Below are positions 22,605-34,195 of a stretch of 64,000 bases of DNA, piece after piece. Location: assembly GCA_026545225.1 (NCBI GenBank), contig CM048845.1:93126533-93190532 (forward strand). Reading direction: 5' to 3'. A program made the position numbers and the translations under genes. Numbering within the stretch: position 1 is the first letter of the stretch; each line of letters starts with the position of its first letter. Under the pieces are notes generated by a model. It saw nothing but the letters and a program-made list of their open reading frames with translations, was not told the origin of the DNA and ran no database searches. The DNA comes from Cornus controversa. Taxonomy: Eukaryota > Streptophyta > Magnoliopsida > Cornales > Cornaceae.

Positions 22605-24270
22605 GGTTATATGTATTATACACACGTATATTTCATTATCTACTCTTTTATCCTATATATATCAGAAGTGTTTGTTAAATCATTTTCTATCCTCTATATA
22701 TCAGAAGTGTTTGTTAAATCATTTTTGCGTGCAGTGATCCGAGTATGAGCTATTTTTCTTTCTGATTATCAGTTATGTGTAATGAGTTGCATCCGTAATT
22801 GTACATGAAGTCCCTTGCACACCCACAGAGACGTAGGCAATTGATTGGCGAGAGAAATTAAATTTTTATTATTAAACTCACCCACTTATTTATAAGCATC
22901 CTATGAACTCTTTATCACTCATCCAACTGATAACTTGTTACTTACAAAGTACTCATATCAACTCTCAACAATCTTACACATAAATTTTGTAGATATTTAT
23001 AATTATACGAGATTCTTTACTATTCTAAAATCTTCTGTATTCTACAAATATCTACAAGTTCTCTAAAGTTCTAAAATCTCCACCACGCTGCATCACTATA
23101 CAATTTTGTACACAAATGTGAAATACTTTATAACCCCACTTCTCATGCCATGACATGGGCGCGGTAAATGGACGGGACTTGACATATTGCATGCTTTGTG
23201 AAAATTAATATATTATACACTAATTTATTTTAATAGAATTTACACTAAACTTAATAATAATAGAATCGACAAGAAAACTATAGACCTCCTCTCCTCATGC
23301 TATGGCGCCTGCAAACAGGCAGGCGTGACATATTTATGTGTTGTGGAAATTAATATTTTATACACTAATTTATGTCAAGTCAATAGAAGTTGCATTAAAC
23401 TTAATAATAATAAAATTGACATAAAAACTCTAAAACCCCTCTCCTCATGCCATGGGCCTCCAAATTAGTGGGCCATGACATATCGCATGGTTGTGGAAAT
23501 TAATATTTTATACACTAATTTATTTCGATAGAAGTTACACTAAACTTATGTGTGGGCTTTAACTGTCTTTGCGCCTTAAGGGGGTAGGCTTTGGACAAAA
23601 TCCGTATATAACCAATCATTTAATTTTTGAAAGAAAAAAAAAATACACAATTATACACATCTATTTATATATGAGACCACATTAATTCTTATGTAGTATG
23701 CAAACTTAAAAAAAGGCTTTTATTTTAAAATTTTGATTTTAAATGTGTTTGGTATTCATTAAAAGCTTAATGGTTACTAATTTTAGCTAAGTATTGTTTT
23801 TTTGAATAAATTTTAAATTTTAAAATTGCTTTCTCGATATAAGTTCTACAATTTAGGTAGCTGTTATTCCTTACACGTACAATTTTATTTTTTTATTTTA
23901 TTTTTTATAATGACAATTTCATTAATTCTTTTATAAAGTTGTGTTATTATTAAATATAGTAATATTCTATTAAAGGATACTATTGTAAATTTAAAAATAG
24001 AAATGCTTTAAAAATATTATTATTAAATAAATTAAAATACTTTAATTATAAAAAATACTTTAAATAATATTTCACCAAACACCTAACATTCTTTTTACTA
24101 ACATCAATTTGGCAAGAAAATTTCCTTTTGGAGGTGAAAGTACCTTTGGTATTCATAAATGCAATAAACTTTTATAAATGATCCATTGAATCCATTTGAG
24201 TGTCCAAAAATATATGTTTGACACTTAGACTCTCTAGGGTTCAATTGCAAAAAATATATATATTCTTGTC
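22605..24270 (+). repeat. Block B of the three-copy segmental repeat (internally deleted)
   Basis: Begins like block A at 18960 and ends like blocks A and C (CCAAAAATATATGTT near 24207), but lacks most of the segment corresponding to 19790-20440. It has three tandem units of about 150 bp (near 23140, 23280 and 23440), each with ACACTAATTTAT, ACACTAAACTT and CCTCTCCTCATGC, against about two in block A, so copy number changed after duplication. Confidence 0.7.
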
Positions 24271-24399
24271 GCACATTTATTTATAGGCAAAGTGAGCTCA
24301 TGTTTAAAATTCAAAAAATATAAATGACAAAATAAATAGGCCCATAGTTGGAGAAGTTAACACACATAACAGTCTTAGAGGTTGATCTTTAGAAGCCTA

Positions 24400-24874
24400 A
24401 TGCTTATTAGGGTGTACAAAAAAATCGTGAATTCAATCCAATTCGTGCGAATTTGATCGAATTGAATGACTAACGGATTGATTGTGAATTTAGAAAATAA
24501 GAATCCGTAGGCTACGGATTGAATTACGTATTAGGGGTTAGAAATTCGATTCGTTCTATGACAATCCGTTAGAATTTATAATATTTATTTTATATATATA
24601 ATAATATTTTATAACTTTTAATAATAATATTATAATATCTTATATCTTTTAAGCTAAAAAATTGTTATTGGACCATAGTTAAAAAATAATTATATTGGGT
24701 TGTTTAGATTAAATCCAATTCGTCAATCCAATCTGATCCAATCCTTTATTTCACGGATCGGATCGAATTGAGTCTTTTTCACGGAACGGATTGAATTGCA
24801 ATTTACCAATTCGTAGACGGTGGATGGGATTATGATTATGCTTAATCTGATCGGTGGTCAACCGTAATGCTTAT
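24400..24874. mobile_element. Non-autonomous hAT-like element with 8-bp target duplication
   Basis: ATGCTTAT flanks the element on both sides (24400-24407 and 24867-24874). The ends are imperfect inverted repeats, TAGGGTGTAC and, on the minus strand, TACGGTTGAC. The body (24408-24866, 459 bp) is full of near-palindromic AATCCGT/ACGGATT motifs. An 8-bp duplication with a TAGGG-type end is the hAT signature. It has no transposase. Confidence 0.7.
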
Positions 24875-25544
24875 GACATGACTCATAAAGTCTAATAACT
24901 CATTAGTTATCAACTTTTCCAAATTCAAAAATCAAAGAAATAAATAAAAGTTCTAAAACTTATTTTATATTTCAACAATTCCCTGCAAATTTTAGAACTT
25001 TTTAAAATTGATATAATATTAAATTTGGACAATACTATGCTATGGAATAGGTGTAGGTGCCGGATTGAAACTTCACTTAGTGATACCAGTTTCCATTTGA
25101 AGAACTGGAGTGAACTATGTCTTGATCATAACCCTTAGAACCAAACTTCAACATTTTATACACATAGTATTGACGAGAGACTTCGGTCAAGCGGGTTAGC
25201 ATTATTAATGGCCATGCGTTGTACTTCGATTTTCTTGAGAATTACTATAGAACAATCCATTTCTCATAGTTACAATTTCAAGACAGTTGTCATTTAAGTG
25301 AATCTTTTAAGACTCTATATGACTTGAAAATATGCTCGCCTTAAACTCTATCATGGTAAAACTCTTCCTTAACGTCACATCACAACACTAATTCTATAGG
25401 AATAAGTACAAAAGAATCTCTTCAAGAAACCTCATAATAAAATAGTGTTGTCTACGACTCAGGTAGACAACAACTTATGATGTCAAGGATCTCTGTGAGC
25501 TAGGCGAACTGTATCATGTTTCATCACCAATAACACTTGGAATT

Positions 25545-25865
25545 TCTCACCTCGATTGGTTTCACAAATCCCCTGAATTTACAATTGTCTGGCTCCTTCT
25601 CCCTACAGGATCCTATTCCATGAAGCACACCATCTCTTGGCTTGTTTCCTCTTCACCTAATGTTCATTGGGATAAATTGGTTTGGAAATCGTTTGCAATC
25701 CCTCAATACAAGTTCACTGTTTAGGTTACTATTCAAAATGGGTACCAACACTTGATCAATCCAGCTTGGCTTATCAGCACATTCCCAGTGCTTGCCTTCT
25801 TTGTCTCTCTACAGTTGAATCACACTCACGTATCTTTTTCTCCTACCTTTTACTTTTTCATCGTC
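25545..25865 (+). pseudogene. LINE reverse transcriptase zinc-binding (zf-RVT) fragment
   Basis: Read on the plus strand, the frame gives GSYSMKHTISWL, VHWDKLVWKSFAIPQYKF, then a frame break near 25720, then KWVPTLDQSSL and CLLCLSTVESHSRIFF. This order is the conserved zf-RVT domain that ends plant L1-type LINE ORF2 proteins. The RT and endonuclease parts are absent. It is a dead, 5'-truncated LINE relic, and its 3' part is duplicated at 19791-19905. Confidence 0.7.
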
Positions 25866-27120
25866 AAAGATGAGGGGAGGAGTTTGAGTCCTCACAAAAA
25901 AATGTGTGCGAGTACTCTCAACTAAGAAAAAAAATACATTCGGAGTAAATATCATTTCCACATCTCTCATGTCTCTTGGGATTAGCTTGTGGCTTGGGCT
26001 TCAGATCACTGGGTTGGTAATGGTGCAAAAAACTCGATCAACAAACTGGCATTATCATCAATAGTGAAGCGAATCTGAATGGAGCGAAATGCTAGAGCCT
26101 TAGGAAGAAGAAGCACCCAGTCACCTATTTTGAATAGCATCACTGATCTAATTCGAAATAGACTCTCATCCATGAAACTTAAGGACTCAGCCACAGTACG
26201 TGGAATCAGATTGGAGTGGGATTTGCCATGAGATTTCATTCGTCCTCCACCAGAGCTTCCTGATCATTGGGATTGAGGTTCGGCCTCACAAATAACTAAT
26301 ACCGGATTGAATGTCACCGTGAGTAACGGTCTTTTGATTCAAACTTATGTGTGGACTTTATCTGTTGATATCTTTGGGCCTTAAGGGGGTAGGCTTTGGA
26401 CAAAATCCGTCTATAGTGTTTTGTTCTTTGGACTTGTTTGGGCCCTAGCCTGTGTTATAAATATCTTATACATATATAAACAATCATTTAAGTTTTGAAA
26501 AAAACAAAATACACAATTATACACATCTATTTATATATGAGACCACATTAATTCTTATGTAGTATGCAAACTTGAAAAAGGGTTTTATTTTTAAATTTTG
26601 ATTTTAAATGTGTTTGATATTCATTAAAAGCTTAATGGTTACTAATTTTAGCTAAGTATTGTTTATTTGAATGAAATTTTAAAATTGCTTTCTCGATATA
26701 AGTTCTACAATTTAGGTAACTGTTATTCCTTACACGTACAAATTTATCTTTTTTTATTTTTTATAATGACAATTTCATTAATTCTTTTATAAAGTTGTGT
26801 TATTATTAAATATAGTAATATTCTATTAAAGGATATTATTGTAAAATTAAAAATAGAAGTGCTTTAAAAATATTATTATTAAATAAATTAAAAATACTTT
26901 AATTATAAAAAATACTTTAAATAATATTTCACCGAACACCTAACATTCTTTTTACTAACATCAATTTTGCAAGAAAATTTCGTTTTGGATGTGAAAGTAC
27001 CTTTGTTATTCATAAATGCAATCAACTTTTATAAATGATCCATTGAATCCATTTGAGTGTCCAAAAATATATGTTGATACTTGATTCTCTAGGGTTCAAT
27101 TGGAAAAAATATATATTCTT
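25745..27120 (+). repeat. Block C of the three-copy segmental repeat
   Basis: Collinear with block A from its LINE fragment (25746) through GTACGTGGAATCAGATTGG to CCAAAAATATATGTTG (about 27061). Block C lacks the counterpart of 18955-19790 and much of 20600-21720. It ends about 600 bp before the LEA_2 gene. Confidence 0.7.
25858..25935 (+). mobile_element. SINE 3' fragment
   Basis: Box B-like GAGTTTGAGTCC at about 25881-25891, followed by an A-rich tail at about 25925-25935. It occupies the same place relative to the LINE relic as the SINE at 19989-20089, so it is probably the same ancestral insertion. Confidence 0.4.
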
Positions 27121-27651
27121 GTCGCACATTAATTAAAATTATTGATGAACCCTTTTAATATCTTGAGTTCTCAACTAATTACCAATGGACATATATATGC
27201 CTTATCAGGGGAACAAAAAAACATGGATTTGTTAAAAATTTGTCTGTCTCTCTCTCTGATTAATATAAATTTCTATAAAGATTTTTAACAAAATTAATAT
27301 TAACTTGATCTCTAACAAAATTAATATTAACTCATTGACTTCAATAATATGGAAAGTCAGATTATCAAAATCAGATTTAGTTACCCAAATTATATTACTA
27401 GACTATCTACTTTATATAGCTGGTACGATAATTATTTCATACCTTTTTAAAACCCTAGCACCAACCTTTTTAAAACCCTAGCACCAACATATATATGTAT
27501 AAATACAGTAATAATTTTTTTTTTCTCACCCGTGAATAAAATTTTATTTTAAGTTACAAAAAAATATAGTTACCTAAAAAATATAGCAATCATATCAACA
27601 TTTATTATACGTGTGAAAAAATTTCTTTCACGGGCGAGAGATCATACTGTG

Positions 27652-27660
27652 TATAAATAT
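27652..27660 (+). promoter_or_regulatory. Candidate TATA box of the LEA_2 gene
   Basis: TATAAATAT lies 63 bp upstream of the ATG at 27723. It is followed by a (TA)n tract (about 27667-27690) that may blur the exact core promoter. Confidence 0.4.
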
Positions 27661-27722
27661 ATAGGCGCATATATATATATATATATATATAGACACTTCT
27701 AAAGTTCGATCATCAGTCAACA

Positions 27723-28659
27723 ATGGCAGACCCCAAACTTCACCTTCCCACCATGCCACCATCCAAAACTCCACCAAATGATGCAATTGAAGGTTCCTTG
27801 AGCCCCAAGAAACCTACACCTCCACCCACCATTCCCAAAACTCCACCAACTACGGTGCATGGAACACCCACCATTCCCAAAACTCCACCAACTACGGTGC
27901 ATGGAACACCCACCATTCCCAAAACTCCACCAAATGATGCAGTTGAAGGTTCCTCAAGCCCCAAGTTGCATGGAACACCCACCATTCCCAAAACTTACTT
28001 CGACCACCCAAAATCACATTATCCTCGTTGGTCTGAGATCATCCAACGCACGGAGCCTCGTCCCGACCATCTCTGCCGGTGCGTTGTCGTCTACACATGT
28101 CTCTTCCTAGTACTCTTGATTGGCGCAGCCTTCGGCGTTTGGTGTGTCATTCTGCAGCCCAAAGCACCGGAATACTCCATCGTGCATGTCTCAGTCTCCG
28201 GCTTCAATGTTTCTCGGTCCATTCAAGAGTTTCAAATAGGTATAAGAGTCGAAAACCCTAATAAGATAAAGGAAATCTATTATTATAGTAAGGGCAGCTA
28301 TGTTAATTTATGTTAATGTCTATTCCACCAATGTGATCATATGTAACGGTGTGTGGCCAAGGTTTTATCAGCCATCCGATACGGTCACGAATATAAAGAT
28401 GGTGTTGAGAGGGGAAGTTTTATCGAAAGCTGTTAGAATGGGGTTGAAAAAGGAAGAAGAAGATGAGGAAGGAAATGTGTCGCTTAGGTTCGATTTGAAG
28501 ACGCCGGTGAGGTTCAAGGTTGGGTCCTTGAAGCTGTGGAAGACTACAGTGAAGGCCTCTTGTAATGTGACTGTGGCTAACTTGACAACATCAGAGGCCA
28601 ATAATATTGTTGCCACTTCCAAGGGTTGTGATGTTAAATTGGAACTATGGCCTCTTTGA
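27723..28659 (+). pseudogene. NHL (NDR1/HIN1-like) LEA_2 membrane protein gene with a frameshift
   Basis: Start ATG at 27723. The N-terminus is Pro/Thr-rich, with four units around GTPTIPKTPP (42-bp DNA period, 27823-27990). A transmembrane helix follows at about residues 122-144 (VVVYTCLFLVLLIGAAFGVW), then the LEA_2 domain (SVSGFNVS, GIRVENPN), until a stop at 28314-28316. A second frame continues the same domain from about 28310 to 28659 with FYQPSDTV and the usual LEA_2 ending SKGCDVKLELW. The break coincides with an imperfect 10-bp tandem duplication (28299-28308 and 28309-28318). NHL proteins are plasma-membrane or ER proteins linked to defence and abiotic stress. As it stands, translation gives 197 residues lacking the C-terminal half. 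It could be a real null allele, a recent pseudogene or an assembly error. Confidence 0.85.
27823..27990 (+). repeat. In-frame 42-bp coding repeats
   Basis: CACCCACCATTCCCAAAACT recurs at 27823, 27865, 27907 and 27976. The first spacings are exactly 42 bp, and the last unit is offset by an inserted segment. This encodes a Pro/Thr-rich cytosolic N-terminal region. The repeats are nearly identical, so they are young or homogenised. Confidence 0.9.
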
Positions 28660-29190
28660 AATTAGGTTCTCCTATTTAATTTTATTGGCAGTCCAATAGT
28701 TGTTTAATTAATGATCGATTTTCAGTTTCAACAAATTTATTGTGTTGTTTATCATGTGATGACTTTGAATGGGTTTTGCATACATGTTCTGGTTATTGGT
28801 AAAATCTATGCTTTCTGTTACTAGCTTTTTCGTGCAAAGAAAAAATAATAATTATACATGAATTTTCCATATTGTATCGATCATGTTGGATCCCTAGCCT
28901 TGTTATTTGTCGATCTGGTGTGAATCGTATAGGAGAAATTTAGAATGGCCCTCATCCCATATATTTTTATAACCTGTTTTGAAATGCTGTAATTGCCTTG
29001 GTTCATGGTCCATGTCCCAACACGACTCAAGTTTCTGGTCTGACTGTTGTTTGATCAAGAAAAGTTCTCTTAACATCCTTTAAATTTTTTTTTTTTGGAC
29101 GATGGTAGTGTCAAACCTCTTAAAGCGTCCGATAATTTGTCACTAGACACAAGCATTCCCCTGATCCCACATGCACTAGATAATTGCCGA
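28660..29190. other. 3' flank of the LEA_2 gene
   Basis: AT-rich, presumably 3' UTR followed by spacer. No gene seen. Confidence 0.5.
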
Positions 29191-29290
29191 TTTTTTTTTT
29201 AAAAGTGATCCCAAGAGAATTCAAACTCTCAACCTCCAAGAGAATGTAAAGTGAGAGTCTTGCTAACTATTAGGTTGTCCCTTGGAGTTG
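29191..29290 (-). mobile_element. tRNA-derived SINE, minus strand
   Basis: Read on the minus strand: box A-like ACCTAATAGTTAGCAAG, then box B-like GAGAGTTTGAATTC, then an A-run that appears as ten T on the plus strand (29191-29200). The order and spacing fit a plant tRNA-derived SINE. A target duplication was not found. Confidence 0.5.
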
Positions 29291-31273
29291 ACTTCTTCTA
29301 ATTCACCCTCCTAGAATTTTGGATATATAATTTTTTTTTTTTTGGCTGCTCATATTAGAGCATCACTTATGACCTGACGCACTCTACTCTTTTTCTTTTC
29401 TAAATAAAATTTACAAAAGATTCCTTAGACTTCAAAATACTTATTTCTCACATTTTTAATACCATAATTACCGTTTTTAATAAAGTCAAAACCCTTGAAT
29501 TCTCTCTCAAGTTTTTTCGCTCCTATTAAAATTACACGTGGTATATATATACACACACGATAATTATATGTAAAATATATTATATAATGATTAAAAGTAA
29601 ATTAATTAATCACATAAAAATATAATTTCTAAAAGTTTCATTCTTAAATCAAACAATCTTTCCTTGGCTTGCTTGTTGAACTATACAATAGAGTTTCTAT
29701 TTAAGTAAAACTAAGTTTTCCTCACTCTTAAAAAAAGAGTAGTTTTTCCTTTGATTTTCGATTCAATTAAATATTACTTTGCTTTCAATTTAATGTTATA
29801 AATAGGTTTTATTTATTGTTATAAAATTTACTTTCAACTCCAATATTTTTTTTTTATCTTAATCACATACATTTTCATCCAAATCATAGATACTTTCTCA
29901 AGTTATTATTTTCAAAATCAACTCAATATATTCTGAAGAAAAAAAAAATTACCATTACCACAAGAATTAGAAGCGTTTAATAATTCATATATTTCTGAGA
30001 TTTTTTCATATTACTTGTCTTTACAAGTTCAATAACTTCCTCTAACTCAGACATTATATGATTACTAAGATATTTATTTCTGTGTAGACAGAATTAGATA
30101 AATGAATTTGTATTTTAGGGTCAAGAGTCCTAACCTTAATAGAAAAAGGGCAACTATGACATTAAAAATATAATAATCAAACATTGTGTGGTGTAGAGAT
30201 TCTTTTGTAATTTTATTTTTTTAAAAAAATGAAGCACTTGATGATATTGGTGGAGTGCCAATATCACCTCCCTTTTTTTTTCTTTTCCTTTTTTCAGAGG
30301 ATTCAATGGCAAAAGCTCGGAGTGACAAGTTTAAAGATGGGGACAATTTAATTTTTGACTAGTTGATTTTGCATAATTCAAAACATATACAACAAATATG
30401 AAAAAATATTAAGTGAAAAAGTCACTTAATAAAAATAATTATCAATACAGTAAATATATATTTTTGGTTCAAAGTGCCCTCACTTTAAAATCAAGAGTAA
30501 GGATAAGTATAGTGAAAGTTATTACCGAATTGGAAAAGTAAATCATTCTCATTCTTAGATAGTGTGAGTGAGACCTACACTTTTACAATCCAATGGATGG
30601 ACACCCTTTTCACTATACATTCTATGATAACTTTTCACTCTACAAATCATTATCCTAAAATAAAATCTCCATCTATCACATTCACAAATACATTTGTTTC
30701 TCTCTCTTAATACAGTCAATATAAATTATATAAAGATAGAAAATGCAAGACTTTTAAAGTGAAATTCGATCTTCTGCAATGGTGGCTTGTTAAATGAAAT
30801 TCGATCTTTTCCATGTCTTCAAACCTCTAATTTCAGAGTATAGGTTTTTGAGAGAGAAAGAGAGGTCTAATCTGGTGAAATGGAAGGTGGTGGTTCAGAA
30901 GGGGAGAAGAAAAAGTCACCGAAGGGAGAGAGCAAGGTGAGGGGCTATGGCTTGGGTTCAAGGCATGTGGCTAGGGTTTTGGTTTGCTTGAGTATTGGTG
31001 AGATGAGGGAGGTTTGGGATAACTATGGAGGATTTTAGGGATGGATCGTGGTGACTGGTTATGGTTTGGGTTTGACGGATGATATTCGAGCTACAATTGG
31101 GTACTCTTGCGACTACATGATAGTGGGGTTTGCGACGGTGGGGTATGGATTTGTTTGGTTGTTTAGGTTTCACTAGAGAGATGATGGAGGGGGGGCACCC
31201 AGGGTTTACGATTATGAGGGTGAAAAGTAGATGAACAATGGTTTAGGTTTAATTATGGTCTTAAGAAATGTTT
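29291..31273. other. Intergenic stretch without a supported gene
   Basis: AT-rich DNA. A small frame of about 54 codons starts at an ATG near 30880 (MEGGGSEGEKKKSPKG), after a GA-rich leader, but it has no recognisable domain and stops soon; the surrounding G-rich stretch (30880-31200) looks like a decayed gene or element fragment. Confidence 0.4.
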
Positions 31274-31900
31274 AAACCTAGAAAGCACGGATACTTTGAA
31301 AAAGCTCTCGTGGCTATATCGGATACGTATTCGATATGGATACGTATTCGATACGGATACGTATTCGATACGGATACGGCCATATACATGTCTAATACTT
31401 TTGGGAAGTATCTAATTTTTTAAAATTATTTTTTGAATGCTGGATACGTTTGGGATACACGATAATACGTTTAGGATATGTCTGGGACACGCAGTGATAC
31501 ATTTAGGATAGTTTTGTGACAATTTTGTAATTTATTGTTTTATAAATTGGGGTTCAGATTGTAATATTAAAAACTTTATAGGTTAAAAAATCAATGTCAG
31601 ATTGTAATAATACAAAATATTTTTAAAACCTCCAAACAAGTGTGTCATTGTAAAGAATATCATAAAAGAAATGAGATTTCTAGATTTTAAGTTGTTATAT
31701 TTTGCATAATTACTTTAAGTATATTTACTGTATGGTTGAAGAACAAAAGTTAATTTTTTATAGATAATATTATATTTTTATTTATTTATTTGACGTATTC
31801 TTGTTGTGTCAGTATTCTATATTTTTCAAATTTTTTGTATTGTCATATTCATATCGTGTCGTACCCGTATCCCGTGTCTGTATCCGTGCTTCCTAAACCT
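31274..31900. mobile_element. TIR element (Mutator-like?) with internal 17-bp tandem repeats
   Basis: The left end AGAAAGCACGGATAC (31280) matches the right end read on the minus strand, AGGAAGCACGGATAC (ends 31894). The element is 615 bp, flanked by AAACCT at 31274-31279 and 31895-31900. Inside are three tandem 17-bp units GGATACGTATTCGATAC (about 31319-31375). The short flanking repeat (6 bp) fits no family neatly, so the superfamily is uncertain. No transposase is present. Confidence 0.6.
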
Positions 31901-31959
31901 GAACAAATAATTAACTGTTGTTGTTGAGAATGTGGGTCTTCTTGGGTCGCAAACATATT

Positions 31960-32295
31960 TTTTTTGACAGTAAAAGTTTCACATTGTGAAGTAAAAGTGT
32001 CACAATTTTGAAATAAAATTGTCACATTCGTGCACTAAAAGTGTAAAGTCTTTTAAAAACAAAAGAAAATAATGAAAAATCACTTTAATACTATATTTCG
32101 AGGTCCGTTTACATGTTGATCGTGTCTTCTCGGTGCTAAAATAACCATGAAAGAAGATAAGTGGCATCAATCATCACAAATATTCCGTAATGTTTAGTTC
32201 TGGAGTACAATGAAAGTGTAACAATAGTGCAGTAAATTCTTCATGCTGGTGAAGTGAAAGTTTCACGTAATGCAGTGAAAGTCTCACATCCCTAA
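31960..32295 (+). repeat. Dispersed degenerate GTGAAAGTGTCACA-type repeats
   Basis: At least seven occurrences of a roughly 20-bp word related to AGTGAAAGTTTCACA fall in two clusters (31968-32048 and 32205-32295). Each unit contains a short GTGA...TCAC inverted repeat. The function is unknown. Confidence 0.5.
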
Positions 32296-32299
32296 AAAC

Positions 32300-34080
32300 A
32301 AGACCAAAGTATTTTTAGGAGAGAGAGATAGATATAGAGAGAAAATATATTTGAGGCGGGTAGCCGAAGTGTATATATGTGTAAGAAGAGAGACAGTTAG
32401 GTTATTGGGTAATAGTTTGAAAAGGTGATGATTAATTTGACCAAATGTGAAAAATGAACGGTAAAAGTTGTCAAATACTAATTTTTTGAATTAAAGTTGT
32501 CAAGTACGTAATTATACTGTGTTAAGTGATTTTTTCATCCAAATATTAATATGATCATCTTTTAAATATAACAAATTAAGTTGTCAAAAATTAAAGGAAA
32601 AATTAGATTTTAGTGACCAAAGTTGAAAATTTTTAATTTTTGGTGATCTTAAACTTAATAAAAACTAGATAGTGACCAAATTTAAAAACTAATTATTAAT
32701 GAATAACCATTTAATTTTAATATCCAAAATACCATTCATTCTCTCCATAAATTCCCATCCTTTTTTTCGTCTACTCCAATCTCCAAATATTATACTTCAA
32801 AGAATCCGATGACATACATTCTAAAGAACATATAATAATATATATAAATGTATTCCTATATATTAATATCTCATTAACCAAAAAAAAAACTAATTTGGAT
32901 GCAATTAATTACACAACTCACATTTAGTATTAATAATCCAACGAATTATAATTTTTTTTTCCCTTTTTTGAATACCGAGGATAGATTGAAAAAGGATTAT
33001 TCATTTTTTTAAATTGGAATTAGGAATAATTTGCTAAACCTCGACATACAAGCGGCAAAAAAGGAAAAAAACCTAGACATACATGGAACAAATTAAAAAC
33101 GTCACATGCATTAATTGTAAGACCAGCATATATGCCTAAATGTATATACAGAGAGAGAAGCTCTTTTTCAAAGACACATGTTCTCTCTCTCCCTCTCTAT
33201 ATATATATTCTTTCCTATAATTCTTTTATACCTTTTGATATTTGAAGGTGTTATTGGAAAAGACGAAAAAGGAATAAAAGAAAAGGTTTTTTAGACATTA
33301 AAGTTATGGTCACTCATTGACAATTATTTTTTAAAATTGATTTCTATTTACCTTAAATTGAGTTTCATATCACTATAGAGCAATTTTTTTTAATTTTGAT
33401 CACCAAATTTTAATTTTTCTAAAATTAAAGTGCCCCTTAAAAATATATATTCGACATTCAAACAAACAGCCCGTTGAATAGAATTTTAGATTGGAAAGGG
33501 AATCAATCTCTTCACAGCCCCTCAATCAACTCCGAAGGACCCTCTCAATTAACTCCAAAGGGCCCAAACGACGGGTATGGAGTAAGTTCGGGCCAAAAAC
33601 TTGACATTAGAAGAGTTAAAACATGAGTTCTTTTAAAGAAAAAACTTGACATTCGAAAAGTTAAAACATGATCTAACCCGCGAGGGTTAGATTACTTGTC
33701 ACTTTTGCTATTATTTTTTAAAGAAAAAATGTAAAAGAAGAAACAAGACAAAAAGAAAATAAAAAGCACTCTGACTTTGAACAGTGGACTATGAGAAATT
33801 ATTAGGTATATCCGAGACCATTTGTCTTTGATCAATCAGAGCATGATACATAAATAAGTGTCAATTTTATTTCAAATTCTGAAATTTTTTTGTCTTTTGA
33901 TTCACTATTCTAGAAAAAGTTTTATATTTTTATAATAATTGAAAACAAAAAAGAATACAAAAATTTAATTTCTTTTGAAAGTTCTCTAAAAAACTATTTT
34001 TTGAAAATTGAGTAAAAATATTATTTGTAGAAAAATTATTTTATACTTTTCCAAAAAGTGTTTTCTATTTTTTAACATTA
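32300..34080. other. AT-rich intergenic stretch
   Basis: Homopolymer-rich AT sequence with no gene or well-defined element recognised. Confidence 0.5.
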
Positions 34081-34087
34081 TTGAAAA

Positions 34088-34195
34088 AAAGACTCAAGTG
34101 GTATAACTTCTCTTTTCCCAAGCGAATGTGAATTGAGCCCGGGACATTTGTGTCTGTGTGTTTCTTGGGTATCAAGTATTTACCTAATAAAAAAT
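34088..34195 (+). mobile_element. Possible tRNA-derived SINE
   Basis: Box A-like ACTCAAGTGGTATAAC (about 34092-34107) and box B-like GAATTGAGCCCGGG (34130-34143), followed 45-50 bp later by an A-rich tail. No target duplication was identified. Confidence 0.4.

Noticed and set aside
30958..31173. 71-codon minus-strand frame in the intergenic stretch
   Set aside because: No domain, no partner exons, and the plus strand is simply G/T-rich here.
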